Source of the DNA: Alphaproteobacteria bacterium
Lineage (GTDB): Bacteria > Pseudomonadota > Alphaproteobacteria > UBA2966
Direction: 5' to 3'
NCBI GenBank assembly: GCA_018650465.1
Contig: JABIFY010000022.1
Span: forward strand, 24,081-88,080
DNA: 64,000 bases
A model generated the notes under the pieces. It had not been told where the DNA came from, made no database searches, and saw nothing but the letters and a program-made list of their open reading frames with translations. This document shows, in pieces, positions 1-8,400 of the stretch. The first letter of the stretch is position 1. The number at the start of each line of letters is the position of its first letter. Made by a program: the position numbers and the translations under genes.

Positions 1-711
1 CTCCGGCAGGCTGAGAAGTTCTTCGCCATCATGGGCATTGATCAGGCCATCAATAATTTGCTCGCCAGGTGCGGCCCGGCGCTCATCGATCAACCTTGAA
101 AAATAGTCGTTCATTTCCGCCAGGCTGGCAGCAGCCCTGTTGTATTTATCCGGATCAATACGCGAGGCCAAAACAAAACTGGCCAGTTCATCGGACCAGT
201 GTTTCAACCGATCAAGGTCATCATCCGGAATGCCCAGCATAACAGCAATGACACGTGCCGGTACCAGCCACGAAAAATCTGCCATGAAGTCGAACGTATC
301 GCGGCCTCTTAGACCATCCAGCTGGTCGTCGATGATTTCCCCGATGCGGGGCGTAAGGGCTGCCACAGCGCGTCGGGTGAAGGCCTTGTTGGCCAGTTTT
401 CTCAGATGGGTATGCTTGGCGCCGTCGTTGAAAACCATCCATAAACCCAGACAGTCACCCAGCATCTTGATCTGGTCTGAGGCATCAGCACCCTGATGGG
501 TCACAAAGGGCTGAATACGGTCTGCCGAAAAGCGCGGATCGCGTAAACACAGGGTGACGTCTTCATAACTGGCAAAACACCAGCCACCAATGGAGGTATT
601 CCAGTGGATCTGGTTTTCCGCCACCAAGGCTCTGAAATGTGGGTAAGGGTCCGCAATGTTGGCAGGGTCGAGAAAGTCGATTTGCTCGACGGCAACTTCG
701 TTCAAAGACAT
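1..711 (-). CDS. Cytochrome P450, N-terminal part (cut by window edge)
   Basis: The minus-strand frame is open from an ATG at 711 to base 1 without a stop, giving 237 residues of a protein that continues outside the window. Seen: the segment around residues 99-112 (GAKHTHLRKLANKAF) matches the helix C region of bacterial P450s, where a His and an Arg (here H100 and R104) contact the heme propionates. Also seen: an early ADPYPHFRAL block and a later WLVPARVIAVMLGIP block typical of the family. The I-helix oxygen-binding motif and the heme-ligand Cys lie beyond the edge, so catalytic competence cannot be judged. The family performs heme-dependent monooxygenation of hydrophobic substrates using electrons from a ferredoxin or flavodoxin; the substrate here is unknown. 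It lies 30 bases downstream of the Lrp-type domain gene on the same strand, so the two may be co-transcribed. Confidence 0.9.
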   Translation of the reverse strand, partial: MSLNEVAVEQIDFLDPANIADPYPHFRALVAENQIHWNTSIGGWCFASYEDVTLCLRDPRFSADRIQPFVTHQGADASDQIKMLGDCLGLWMVFNDGAKHTHLRKLANKAFTRRAVAALTPRIGEIIDDQLDGLRGRDTFDFMADFSWLVPARVIAVMLGIPDDDLDRLKHWSDELASFVLASRIDPDKYNRAAASLAEMNDYFSRLIDERRAAPGEQIIDGLINAHDGEELLSLPE

Positions 712-741
712 ATTTCCAAGGGGTATCCAGTTTTTTGGCGG

Positions 742-984
742 TCAGGTAAAGGCCTTGAACGTAATAATGGTGAAGGTATCACGGACGCCTGGAATACGCT
801 GAATTTCCTCGGTGACAAAGTGGCCAATATCAACGCCATCATCCAGAAAACATTTCATCAGCAATTCATACTCGCCGGAAGTTGAATGAACTTCTGACAC
901 GGCTTCGATCGACTGGGCAGCCTGATCCGCGACCTTGTACGTTTCGCCAAGCTCACATTTTACCATGACAAAAATCGTCTGCAC
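742..984 (-). CDS. Stand-alone Lrp/AsnC ligand-binding (RAM) domain protein
   Basis: An 80-residue protein covering only the alpha/beta ligand-binding half of Lrp/AsnC regulators: beta strand FVMVKCELG, a helix, then the strand-turn HSTSGEYELLMKCFLDD, ending in PGVRDTFTIITFK. There is no helix-turn-helix DNA-binding domain, so it cannot act as a classical Lrp repressor. Single-domain members occur in many bacteria and archaea and are thought to form oligomers that sense small molecules, often amino acids; the role here is unknown. The start is a GTG at 984 preceded by a TGGAGA ribosome site; an ATG at codon 7 is possible. It is immediately upstream of the P450 gene on the same strand. Confidence 0.85.
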   Translation of the reverse strand: MQTIFVMVKCELGETYKVADQAAQSIEAVSEVHSTSGEYELLMKCFLDDGVDIGHFVTEEIQRIPGVRDTFTIITFKAFT

Positions 985-1030
985 CGTTTGTCTCCAGTTT
1001 ATCGCTGTTTATTTATTGGAAGGTTCCAGA

Positions 1031-2737
1031 TCAGGATGATTTGTCTGGTTTACTTGGCAATGAAAAAGGGCGTGCCAGGAAGGCGGGCATGTGATCGCCC
1101 ATACCCACGACAACCTTGTCATCATCTCGGTCACGGCGCTGGCCGCGTTTGTTGTCAGCCGAACGGGTTGATCTGCCGCGGTCAGGCTTGTTTTGAGACG
1201 TCTTGTTCTGGGCCGTCTTGTTCTGGGCCGTCTTGTTCTGGGCACCCTTGTTGCGAGCGGGTCGGCTGCGCGCAGATTTTTGCGGGGCAGGTTTTGCGCT
1301 CGTCACATCCTCTGGCGCGGCAGGCTGTGCCGCTACAACGCCTTGCGCAACCTGTTCTGTAGCAACTTGTTCTGTGACAACTTGTTCTGTGACAACTTGT
1401 TCCGTCGCTGGTGTGGCCTCTGCTTCAACGCCTGACTGAACCGGATCGGCACTGACGACTTCGCCAGCTTGGCTATCTGATTTTTTAGTGCTTGCTCTGC
1501 GTCTGGTTTTTGCAGCCGGTTTGTCGGAAGTATCGCCAGAAGGCTTGGCCGCAGCCTTGCCACGTCCGCGTCCACGAGTTGGAGCCGGAGCAGCTTCTTC
1601 CGGTTTTTGCTCTTCATCACCCGTTGGGACAAAACGGGGAATGGGTTTGCCAATCAGGTTTTCGATGCCTTTGACATATTTGGTGTCCTGCGACGTGGCC
1701 AGACTGATGGCTGTGCCTTGTTGTCCGGCGCGACCTGTGCGGCCGATACGGTGGATATAATCTTCAGGGTGTGTCGGCATGTCAAAATTGAAAACATAAG
1801 GCAGGCCGGAAACATCCAGGCCACGGGCGGCCACATCACTGGCAACCAGAAAGGCCAATTCACCGGCTTTAAATTTTTCCAGGGTTTCCATGCGGGCAGG
1901 TTGGCTCATGTCACCATGCAACGCTCCGGCGTCATAGCCGTGTTTTTTCAGGGAATTGGCGACCACGTCTACATCACGTTTGCGGTTACAGAAGATGATG
2001 CCCGATTTGGCGTCTTCCGAGCGGATGATCTTGCGCAGAGCTTCGCGTTTGGCCGGGCCAGAAGCCACCGTAGCCAAGGCCTGGCGTACTGTTTCAGCAG
2101 GCGAGGCAGGCGGGGCAACGGTCACTTCACGCGGGTTGCTGAGGAACTTGTCAGCAAGACGGCGAATTTCTTTTGGCATGGTTGCCGAGAAAAACAGGGT
2201 CTGGCGCAACGGCGGCAGCAATTTAACAATTCGTTCGATATCAGGGATGAAACCCATATCCAGCATCCGATCCGCTTCGTCGATAACCAATACATTTGTT
2301 CCGGTCAGCATCAGCTGGCCACGCTCAACATGATCAAGCAGACGGCCAGGCGTTGCGATCAGAACATCGACACCACGGTCAATTTTTTTGGCTTGTTCAG
2401 CGAAAGACACACCGCCGATTAACAAGGCCATGGAAAGCTTCTGGTACTTGCCGTATTTTTCGAAGTTCTCGGCTACCTGAAAAGCCAGTTCGCGTGTGGG
2501 TTCAAGAATCAGGGCGCGCGGCATGCGGGCGCGGGCGCGGCCCGTGGCCAGGATGTCCAACATGGGCAGCACAAAACTCGCGGTTTTGCCTGTTCCCGTT
2601 TGTGCACAACCCAAAACATCCCGCCCTTGCAGAACGTAAGGAATCGCTTTTTCCTGAATCGGGGTAGGGGTTTCGTAACCCGTTTCTTCAACTGCCCGCA
2701 AAACTTCCGGGCCCAAACCAATATCGCTAAATTTCAT
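1031..2737 (-). CDS. DEAD-box ATP-dependent RNA helicase, RhlE-like
   Basis: A 568-residue DEAD-box helicase that unwinds or remodels RNA duplexes in the cytoplasm (ribosome assembly, mRNA decay or cold adaptation in the family). Seen motifs: Q motif TPTPIQ at 23-28, Walker A AQTGTGKT at 45-52, PTRELA at 80-85, TPGR at 129-132, DEAD at 153-156, SAT at 184-186, and HRIGRTGR at 329-336. The catalytic core ends near residue 370. The remaining 200 residues are a low-complexity basic/acidic tail with two pentapeptide arrays: TEQVV-type, four copies at 445-464, and AQNKT-type, four copies at 499-518. Arg-rich stretches flank them and probably bind RNA non-specifically. Start ATG at 2737 is supported by conservation from the Q motif onward. 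No operon partner is evident, and a divergent gene lies 379 bases upstream. Confidence 0.95.
   Translation of the reverse strand: MKFSDIGLGPEVLRAVEETGYETPTPIQEKAIPYVLQGRDVLGCAQTGTGKTASFVLPMLDILATGRARARMPRALILEPTRELAFQVAENFEKYGKYQKLSMALLIGGVSFAEQAKKIDRGVDVLIATPGRLLDHVERGQLMLTGTNVLVIDEADRMLDMGFIPDIERIVKLLPPLRQTLFFSATMPKEIRRLADKFLSNPREVTVAPPASPAETVRQALATVASGPAKREALRKIIRSEDAKSGIIFCNRKRDVDVVANSLKKHGYDAGALHGDMSQPARMETLEKFKAGELAFLVASDVAARGLDVSGLPYVFNFDMPTHPEDYIHRIGRTGRAGQQGTAISLATSQDTKYVKGIENLIGKPIPRFVPTGDEEQKPEEAAPAPTRGRGRGKAAAKPSGDTSDKPAAKTRRRASTKKSDSQAGEVVSADPVQSGVEAEATPATEQVVTEQVVTEQVATEQVAQGVVAAQPAAPEDVTSAKPAPQKSARSRPARNKGAQNKTAQNKTAQNKTSQNKPDRGRSTRSADNKRGQRRDRDDDKVVVGMGDHMPAFLARPFSLPSKPDKSS
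1184..1243 (-). repeat. 15-bp tandem repeat inside the helicase tail (AQNKT array)
   Basis: Four consecutive 15-base units, read on the minus strand, encode AQNKT, AQNKT, AQNKT and SQNKP (residues 499-518 of the helicase). The DNA units are nearly identical, so they look like recent slippage or unequal-exchange expansions. Unit size is a multiple of three, so copy-number change keeps the frame. Confidence 0.9.
1346..1405 (-). repeat. 15-bp tandem repeat inside the helicase tail (TEQVV array)
   Basis: Four consecutive 15-base units encode TEQVV, TEQVV, TEQVA and TEQVA (helicase residues 445-464). This is a second array, unrelated in sequence to the one at 1184-1243 but with the same unit length. 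Confidence 0.9.
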
Positions 2738-3116
2738 CTATTTTCCGGCCAGTGCAAATCGTTTGATAAGCTAGGGTGATACCGTTTAAAACGGAATTAC
2801 TACTGTTCCAATTGTAAACGCAGACCTTAAATTTAAGGCAGCGCTGCATTTCCGTGAAACCCGGAAACGCTCTAAATCAGGCATCTGTACAGCCACAAAC
2901 CGGCTGTTGGGAACAACTAAAGCTTTCCCTTGCCGCGTCGGAATACCTGAGACACAGGCAAATGTCAACTTTTCCGTGGCTTTCGGCCCTTTTTCCGTAG
3001 CTTGCGACACTTTACCGGAATATCCGGACGATTTCGTCAAAGCCGTAATCACTCTGGTGCCGGACTACGGTTACGCTATTGTTGGACCTGATCCAGTTTC
3101 CCCGGAGCGTATTTAC
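2738..3116. other. Divergent intergenic region with palindromes
   Basis: There is no convincing gene in the 379 bases between the divergent helicase and hydrolase genes. It contains a perfect 14-base palindrome at 2825-2838 (CCTTAAATTTAAGG). It also holds a short CCGTTT-A-AAACGG palindrome just before it, and a TTTCCG/CGGAAA inverted repeat near 2849-2867. These could be operator sites; no regulator could be assigned. Confidence 0.5.
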
Positions 3117-3818
3117 ATGTCAAACAGCAATAACCTGATCCTGCTTCCGGGACTTCTGTGTACGCGTGCCCTTTGGGCACCGCAGATCGACGCCCTGTCA
3201 GGGACACATGATATCACTGTGCCAGACCTTGGACAGCATGACACAATCGCTGGCATGGCGGCCCATGTGTTATCGCAAGCACCGGACAGATTTTCCCTCG
3301 CAGGTCTGTCCATGGGCGGTTATGTGGCCTTTGAGATATTCCGCCAGGCCAGTGAGAGGGTAGAACGCATTGCCTTCCTCGATACATCGTCCCGGCCCGA
3401 TGATGAAACCAAACGGATCCGGCGCCAGGATTTGATCGACTTGGCCAAACGCGGCAATTTCAAAGGTGTATCACCACAATTGATGCCCTTGTTCATCCAT
3501 CCGGACCGGGCTGAAGATACGGTTTTGACCGGCATTATCACCGCCATGGCAATGGATATTGGCTCGGAAGGTTTTGTTCGCCAGCAAATAGCCATATCCA
3601 GCCGCGTCGATAGCGCCCCGACCCTGGCCAAAATCAAGTGTCCGGCCCTGGTGATTGTGGGTGAACACGATATCCTGACGCCACCGGAACTGGCTGAAGA
3701 AATCGCAGCTGGGATCAAGGGGGCGAAACTGGAATATATTGCTGGTGCGGCCCACCTGCCGACCCTGGAGGAGCCAGAGGCCACCAACGAGGTCATGAAG
3801 GCCTGGCTGCGCTCTTAA
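3117..3818 (+). CDS. Alpha/beta hydrolase
   Basis: A 233-residue alpha/beta-hydrolase-fold protein. Seen: a LLPGLLCTRALW block near the N terminus (oxyanion-hole region), the nucleophile elbow GLSMGGY (Ser at about residue 68), a late Asp in VGEHDILTPPE, and the C-terminal His in AGAAHLPTLEEP. This gives a complete Ser-Asp-His triad. The family hydrolyses esters, amides or thioesters; the substrate is unknown. The frame is open further upstream to 2907, but the upstream part is not conserved-looking. The ATG at 3117, preceded by CGGAGCG, starts directly before the first strand of the fold, so I place the start there. It is monocistronic, facing the lipoprotein gene at 3840-4403. Confidence 0.88.
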   Translation: MSNSNNLILLPGLLCTRALWAPQIDALSGTHDITVPDLGQHDTIAGMAAHVLSQAPDRFSLAGLSMGGYVAFEIFRQASERVERIAFLDTSSRPDDETKRIRRQDLIDLAKRGNFKGVSPQLMPLFIHPDRAEDTVLTGIITAMAMDIGSEGFVRQQIAISSRVDSAPTLAKIKCPALVIVGEHDILTPPELAEEIAAGIKGAKLEYIAGAAHLPTLEEPEATNEVMKAWLRS

Positions 3819-3839
3819 GCGCTTAAGGGGGTAACGATC

Positions 3840-4403
3840 TTATCCACAGGGTGAGGCCTGACAATCTGTGGTGTCGTGATCGGAGTTTTTGATCGGCATG
3901 ATCTCAGTCATCAGATAATTGAGCAACTGGATAAATAACGGGTCTTGCAGGCTGGCTGTAACGTCACCCTCGGCCGTTGCACGTGTAACATTCCTGGACC
4001 CATGGCACAGGGCGGCAATTATTTTCATATGGCTGCCGGGCTTGTTCGTTTTTGGTGCCGGATCAGCGCACAGGGTGTCACCATCGGTCAATATATTGGA
4101 CGGATTAAACACCATCACCAGTCGATGTCCCTGGCCTCGCTCATCCGGAGGCAACTGACGCAGGTTTTGGGCGGAAATCCAGTTCGGAATTTGCAGGGCA
4201 TCCATCAGCTTTTGCCCGGCCAGTTGCGATTTCCCCAATGGGTTGCCTGAAATCTCAAGCGGCAAGATACCATCAGTCGAAGCGTAATTGACGTATTCCG
4301 GAGAATACAACAGCTCCTGTTTTACGGTATGCACCATCAGACAACCAGCCAATCCAAGGCTGAGGCCAGTAATTACCGCTATTGATTTGATGGTCGAAAG
4401 CAT
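3840..4403 (-). CDS. Hypothetical lipoprotein
   Basis: A 187-residue protein with a lipoprotein signal: MLSTIKSIAVITGLSLGLAG followed by Cys21 (lipobox LAGC). I chose the ATG at 4403 because a TGGAGA site lies six bases upstream and the signal peptide then has normal length; an ATG at 4421 in the same frame would add six residues. The mature part contains blocks such as RLVMVFNPSNI and four further Cys residues that could form disulfides in the periplasm. I do not recognise the family. Hydrophobic segments other than the signal are absent, so it should be a membrane-anchored periplasmic protein. Confidence 0.75.
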   Translation of the reverse strand: MLSTIKSIAVITGLSLGLAGCLMVHTVKQELLYSPEYVNYASTDGILPLEISGNPLGKSQLAGQKLMDALQIPNWISAQNLRQLPPDERGQGHRLVMVFNPSNILTDGDTLCADPAPKTNKPGSHMKIIAALCHGSRNVTRATAEGDVTASLQDPLFIQLLNYLMTEIMPIKNSDHDTTDCQASPCG

Positions 4404-4495
4404 TCGGTTCTCCATACACAATTGTGTCCGTCCACATCTTTATGTGTGCACGACCTGAGGTCAAATCAATCTGCCGTTAAAAAATGCTGACCCCT

Positions 4496-5131
4496 TCAGA
4501 CGTAGGGGGCTTCAATTTGTTCCTGATCAAAGGCTGCCACAATTGTCGGATGTTTTGACAGACGCTCAAGGTATGGGCCCAGATTTTTGAGTGCGCGGGG
4601 TGGGTGGGCGAAATTGCGGCCCCAGCGACACACCATGAGCAAATAGGGGTCCAGAACCGTAAACTGATCGCCCATCATATAAGGGCCATCGCCCAGTGCA
4701 TCATTCATGATCGTATACATCTCACCGAGACGGGCTTCGGCCGCGGCCTTGACGGCGGCGGTTCCTTCTTCATTGATGGCATGGCGGTCGCCATAATAAT
4801 AAAGCAGGATTTCAGGCTGGATGGTGGTGGCCATATAGAACAGCCATTTGTGGAATTCAGACCGTTCTGGCGTGCCGACCGTCGGGGCCAGGCCGGATTC
4901 GGGATATTTATCGGCTATGTGCAGACAAACGGCCGCCGTTTCAAACAACACCTGATCACCATCGATCAGGGCCGGAATTCGGCCCGACGGGTTCAGGGCA
5001 AGATAGTCAGCAGTTTTATTGGCACCTGCGCCGCGATCCACCAGCACCAGTTCATAATCTGCGCCGGTTTCTTCCAGCAAGACATGAGGCGCAAAGCTGG
5101 CATTGCCGGGAAAATAATAAAGTTTCATCAT
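4496..5131 (-). CDS. Glutathione S-transferase family protein
   Basis: A 211-residue cytosolic GST-type protein. The N-terminal thioredoxin-like half begins KLYYFPGNASFAPHVLLEETG and contains the glutathione-binding block NPSGRIPALIDGDQVLFETAAVCLHIADKYP with the conserved cis-Pro and the E-(T/S) pair. The C-terminal helical half includes GDQFTVLDPYLLMVCRWG, matching the N-capping box of the family. Such enzymes conjugate or reduce electrophiles with glutathione; the substrate is unknown. It lies 11 bases downstream of the acetyltransferase gene on the same strand, so the two are probably one transcript. Two adjacent ATG codons (5131 and 5128) could both serve as start. Confidence 0.9.
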   Translation of the reverse strand: MMKLYYFPGNASFAPHVLLEETGADYELVLVDRGAGANKTADYLALNPSGRIPALIDGDQVLFETAAVCLHIADKYPESGLAPTVGTPERSEFHKWLFYMATTIQPEILLYYYGDRHAINEEGTAAVKAAAEARLGEMYTIMNDALGDGPYMMGDQFTVLDPYLLMVCRWGRNFAHPPRALKNLGPYLERLSKHPTIVAAFDQEQIEAPYV

Positions 5132-5142
5132 GGGGAAGTACC

Positions 5143-5628
5143 TTAAACGAGGGATTTAACAAGATAGACGACAGCCTTGGCACCAGGCTCGAACACCTGT
5201 TCACCGACTTCCTCAAAACCCAGACGTTTGTGAAAACGCAGAGAACCAGGATTGGGCGGCAACGTATTGACCTCGCAGGCCAATACGGGGCGACTATCCG
5301 CAACATGGACCTCCAGCGCCTCATATAACCTGGCCCCAACGCCACTACCCTGAAACGCCGCATCAACAGCGATCCGGTCCACATAGGCGAAGGAGGGGTA
5401 GCGTTCGCTAAGCCAGGTGTAATTCGGACTGCCGTAATCAGCGCCTTCCACCAGGCCCAACAGAAACCCACCAATTCGACCATTGTCCTCAGCCACGAAA
5501 GTCGCATTTGAACCGGCGACGAGGCCGTCTAGTTCAGCAACCGTCACGGTGCCGACGGCAGGTACATTCTCTTCATTGATCCGGTGTAAATCAGCAAGAT
5601 CAGAAGGTTGGCAAAGTCTTATCTTCAT
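5143..5628 (-). CDS. GNAT family N-acetyltransferase
   Basis: A 161-residue GNAT-fold acetyltransferase. Seen: MKIRLCQPSDLADLHRINEENVP (strand 1/helix 1), AYVDRIAVDAAFQGSGVGARLYEALE (motif A, acetyl-CoA pyrophosphate loop QGSGVG), LACEVNTLPPNPGSLRFHKRLGF (motif B). The layout of ACEVN..PPNPGS..FHKRLGFEEVG resembles a family of predicted N-acetyltransferases close to RimI-like enzymes. The acceptor is unknown. It sits 18 bases after parE and 11 bases before the GST gene on the minus strand, so all three could share a transcript. Confidence 0.88.
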   Translation of the reverse strand: MKIRLCQPSDLADLHRINEENVPAVGTVTVAELDGLVAGSNATFVAEDNGRIGGFLLGLVEGADYGSPNYTWLSERYPSFAYVDRIAVDAAFQGSGVGARLYEALEVHVADSRPVLACEVNTLPPNPGSLRFHKRLGFEEVGEQVFEPGAKAVVYLVKSLV

Positions 5629-5646
5629 GGAAAGGTTCGCTCCGGA

Positions 5647-7686
5647 TCAGACATCAAGATCGGCAATATCGGTGGCGTGCTCCTGGATGAAGGCAAGACG
5701 CAGTTCCGGTTTACGGCCCATCAAGTGCTCAACCAGTGTTTCCGTATCTTTTTCAGCGATTTCCGGTATGACGACACGCAACAGGGTGCGATTTTTCGGG
5801 TTCATGGTGGTTTCGCGCAGTTGTGCCGGTGGCATCTCACCCAGGCCCTTAAAGCGGCTGATTTCGACTTTGCCCCGGCCCTGGAAATCAGATTCCATCA
5901 GAGCTTCGCGGTCGGCATCATCACGTGCGTAGATTGTCTTGCCGCCCTGGGAAATACGATACAGGGGCGGTACGGCCAAATACAGATGACCGTCATCAAT
6001 CAGGCCCGGCATCTGGCGATAGAAAAAAGTCATTAACAGTGAGGCGATATGGGCTCCGTCGACGTCCGCATCGGTCATGATGATGACCCGGTCATAGCGT
6101 AAATCGCTGGATGAATATTTGTCCTGCAAGCCACAGCCCAGGGCCTGGATCAGATCGGAAATTTCCTGATTGGCGCGCATTTTGTCGATACCGGCGCTGG
6201 CCACGTTGAGGATTTTACCGCGCAGGGGCAAAATGGCCTGGGTTTTCCGGTTTCGCGCTTGCTTTGCGGAACCACCAGCGGAATCACCCTCGACGATAAA
6301 AATTTCCGTGCCTTGCGTGCCACCACGGGCGCAGTCAGACAACTTGCCTGGCAGGCGCAAACGTTGGGTGGCAGATTTACGGGAAACCTCTTTTTCCTGA
6401 CGTCGACGCAGGCGTTCCTCAGCCCGTGATATGACAAAGGCCAACAGTTTGTCAGCCGCCGCCGGATCACCCGACAACCAGTGATCAAAATGGTCGCGAA
6501 CGACGCTTTCAACCAGTTTTGTGGCCGAGATCGTCGACAGTTTTTCCTTGGTCTGGCCCTGAAACTGCGGGTCACTGATGAAAATTGACAGCACAGCACC
6601 GGCGGGCGCCAGGATATCCTCGGCGTTTATCTGACCGGCTCCCTTGACCTTGACCATTTCGCCATAGGCTTTCAGACCCTTGGTCAGGGCACTGCGCAAG
6701 CCGGCTTCATGCGAGCCACCTTCCGGTGTCGGCACGGTATTACAATAAGAGTTCAAAAAAGCCCCGCCACCGCCCGTCCAGGCAATGGCCCACTCAACCC
6801 GTCCGCCCTTGCCGTTCAGGGAAACATGCCCAACAAAGGGTTTGGCCGTGACGGTTGGTTCTTCGCCGATTTGCAGGGCAAGGAAATCTTCGATTCCATT
6901 GGGAAAGTGAAGCTTTTCTTCGGCAGGTGTCTGGTCCTTGCCCGTGATCAAATCAGGTGCACAGGTCCAGCGAATTTCTACGCCGCCATAAAGATAGGCC
7001 TTCGAGCGAGCCATACGATAAAGAGCGGCAGGACGAAAGTGCAGGTCGGGGCCGAATATCTCCGGGTCTGGATGAAAGCTGACACGGGTGCCGCGCCGGT
7101 TGTTGATCGATCCGGTATTCTCCAGCTTGCCCTGGGGTTCACCTCTGGAATAATGCTGACGCCAAAGAACCTTGTCGCGGGCCACCTCGATTTCCAGTCG
7201 ATCCGAGAGGGCGTTCACAACCGAAATACCCACACCGTGCAGACCGCCCGCCGTGGAATAGACCTTGTCAGAAAACTTGCCGCCCGAATGCAGGGTTGTC
7301 AGGATGACTTCCAGGGCGGATTTGTTTTTGAACTTTGGGTGGGGGTCAACAGGGACCCCACGACCATTATCTTCGACGGCAAGCGAGCCATCTGCCAACA
7401 GCTCAATTGAAATGCGGCTGGCGTGTCCAGCCACGGCTTCATCCATGGAGTTGTCCAGAACTTCGGCCGCCAGGTGGTGCAGTGCCCCATCGTCCGTGCC
7501 GCCAATATACATGCCAGGGCGACGACGAACCGGTTCCAGCCCTTCAAGAACTTCGATGTCCTTGGCCGAATAATCACCTCCACTGGTTTGACCACTGGTG
7601 GAAGATGACTTGTCTTTGCCTTTTGCAGCCGGCTTTTTGCTTGCTTTTTTGGCTGCAGGGCTTGTCTGCTGGAAAAGATCGTCCAT
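5647..7686 (-). CDS. parE: DNA topoisomerase IV subunit B
   Basis: A 679-residue type IIA topoisomerase ATPase subunit that, with ParC, decatenates daughter chromosomes. Seen: GHKL ATPase block EVLDNSMDEAVAGHA, PGMYIGGTD, GGLHGVGISVVNALS; transducer region; TOPRIM motifs EGDSAGGSAKQARNR and TDADVDGAHI. The start of the conserved domain (EVLEGLEPVRRRPGMYIGG) and the length favour ParE over GyrB, because GyrB proteins are normally near 800 residues. The first 40 residues are a Lys/Ala/Ser-rich leader (AAKKASKKPAAKGKDKSSS). ParC is not in the window. Downstream GNAT and GST genes follow closely on the same strand. Confidence 0.95.
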   Translation of the reverse strand: MDDLFQQTSPAAKKASKKPAAKGKDKSSSTSGQTSGGDYSAKDIEVLEGLEPVRRRPGMYIGGTDDGALHHLAAEVLDNSMDEAVAGHASRISIELLADGSLAVEDNGRGVPVDPHPKFKNKSALEVILTTLHSGGKFSDKVYSTAGGLHGVGISVVNALSDRLEIEVARDKVLWRQHYSRGEPQGKLENTGSINNRRGTRVSFHPDPEIFGPDLHFRPAALYRMARSKAYLYGGVEIRWTCAPDLITGKDQTPAEEKLHFPNGIEDFLALQIGEEPTVTAKPFVGHVSLNGKGGRVEWAIAWTGGGGAFLNSYCNTVPTPEGGSHEAGLRSALTKGLKAYGEMVKVKGAGQINAEDILAPAGAVLSIFISDPQFQGQTKEKLSTISATKLVESVVRDHFDHWLSGDPAAADKLLAFVISRAEERLRRRQEKEVSRKSATQRLRLPGKLSDCARGGTQGTEIFIVEGDSAGGSAKQARNRKTQAILPLRGKILNVASAGIDKMRANQEISDLIQALGCGLQDKYSSSDLRYDRVIIMTDADVDGAHIASLLMTFFYRQMPGLIDDGHLYLAVPPLYRISQGGKTIYARDDADREALMESDFQGRGKVEISRFKGLGEMPPAQLRETTMNPKNRTLLRVVIPEIAEKDTETLVEHLMGRKPELRLAFIQEHATDIADLDV

Positions 7687-7752
7687 GCGCTCTAACTGTC
7701 TTTAGGGGGATCGCCGCGAACAGGCGATCCTGAATATGATTGGGTCCAGCCC

Positions 7753-7815
7753 GTAAAACGAGTCGGTAAAACGGGTCGGTAAAACGGGTCGGTGAAACGG
7801 GTGGTAAAATGGCCG
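7753..7815. repeat. 13-bp tandem repeat upstream of parE
   Basis: About five head-to-tail units of GTAAAACGGGTCG: three full 13-base units from 7753 to 7791 (the first with one change), then two 12-base degenerate units. It lies 67-129 bases upstream of the parE start, in its probable promoter or leader region, and between parE and the divergent thioesterase gene. Confidence 0.9.
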
Positions 7816-7921
7816 AAACGGCGACCATTGAAGATTTACGGCTATTCTTTTTACATGTTTACACGCATTATAAGGTGTAATCGAGTGCTACAACACCAAA
7901 ATCTGGTAGAGAGTGGATAAA

Positions 7922-8329
7922 ATGGGTTTTCTGGCAACAAAAGACGGGGAACGGGGTGAACCTGCTGTACGGACTGTCCCCATGCCCTCGGATGCGAATT
8001 CAAACGGTGATATTTTTGGTGGCTGGGTCTTGTCACAAATGGATATTGCCGGCGGCATTATTGCCACAAGGCAGGCCAAGGGGCGGGTTGTGACTGTGAC
8101 GATTGACGCCATGACATTTGATCGACCCATTCAGGTCGGTGATCTGGTCAGTATTTATGGCCATGTATCTGCCACCGGCACATCCTCGATCACCGTGGAA
8201 ATGGAAACTATTGTCCAGCGCCAGTACAGTGAGGAAGAAATCAAGGTAACGGGCGGGCAGTTCAAGTTCGTTGCCATCGACAGTGAAGGGCGGCCCAGGC
8301 CCTTGCCTGGATCGTCAAACTCATCTTAA
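7922..8329 (+). CDS. Acyl-CoA thioesterase, YciA-like hotdog fold
   Basis: A 135-residue single-hotdog thioesterase that hydrolyses acyl-CoA to free acid and CoA. Seen: MPSDANSNGDIFGGWVLSQMDIAGGIIA, which carries the N..GDIFGGW..D motif (catalytic Asp) of the YciA/BFIT group, then VTVTIDAMTFDRPIQVGDLVSIYG. I chose the ATG at 7922 because GAGAG lies eight bases upstream; a GTG at 7913 in the same frame lacks such a site. It is transcribed divergently from parE. The family has broad chain-length specificity, so the physiological substrate is not predictable. Confidence 0.9.
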   Translation: MGFLATKDGERGEPAVRTVPMPSDANSNGDIFGGWVLSQMDIAGGIIATRQAKGRVVTVTIDAMTFDRPIQVGDLVSIYGHVSATGTSSITVEMETIVQRQYSEEEIKVTGGQFKFVAIDSEGRPRPLPGSSNSS

Positions 8330-8400
8330 CATTGTTCAAGTTGCCTTGGTTGACAAGTTCATGTTGAAACGGGCAGGATTTCAGTCCTTCTAAAAGTAGT

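Noticed and set aside
1607..2422. 271-codon plus-strand frame inside the helicase gene
   Set aside because: Antisense shadow of the DEAD-box helicase.
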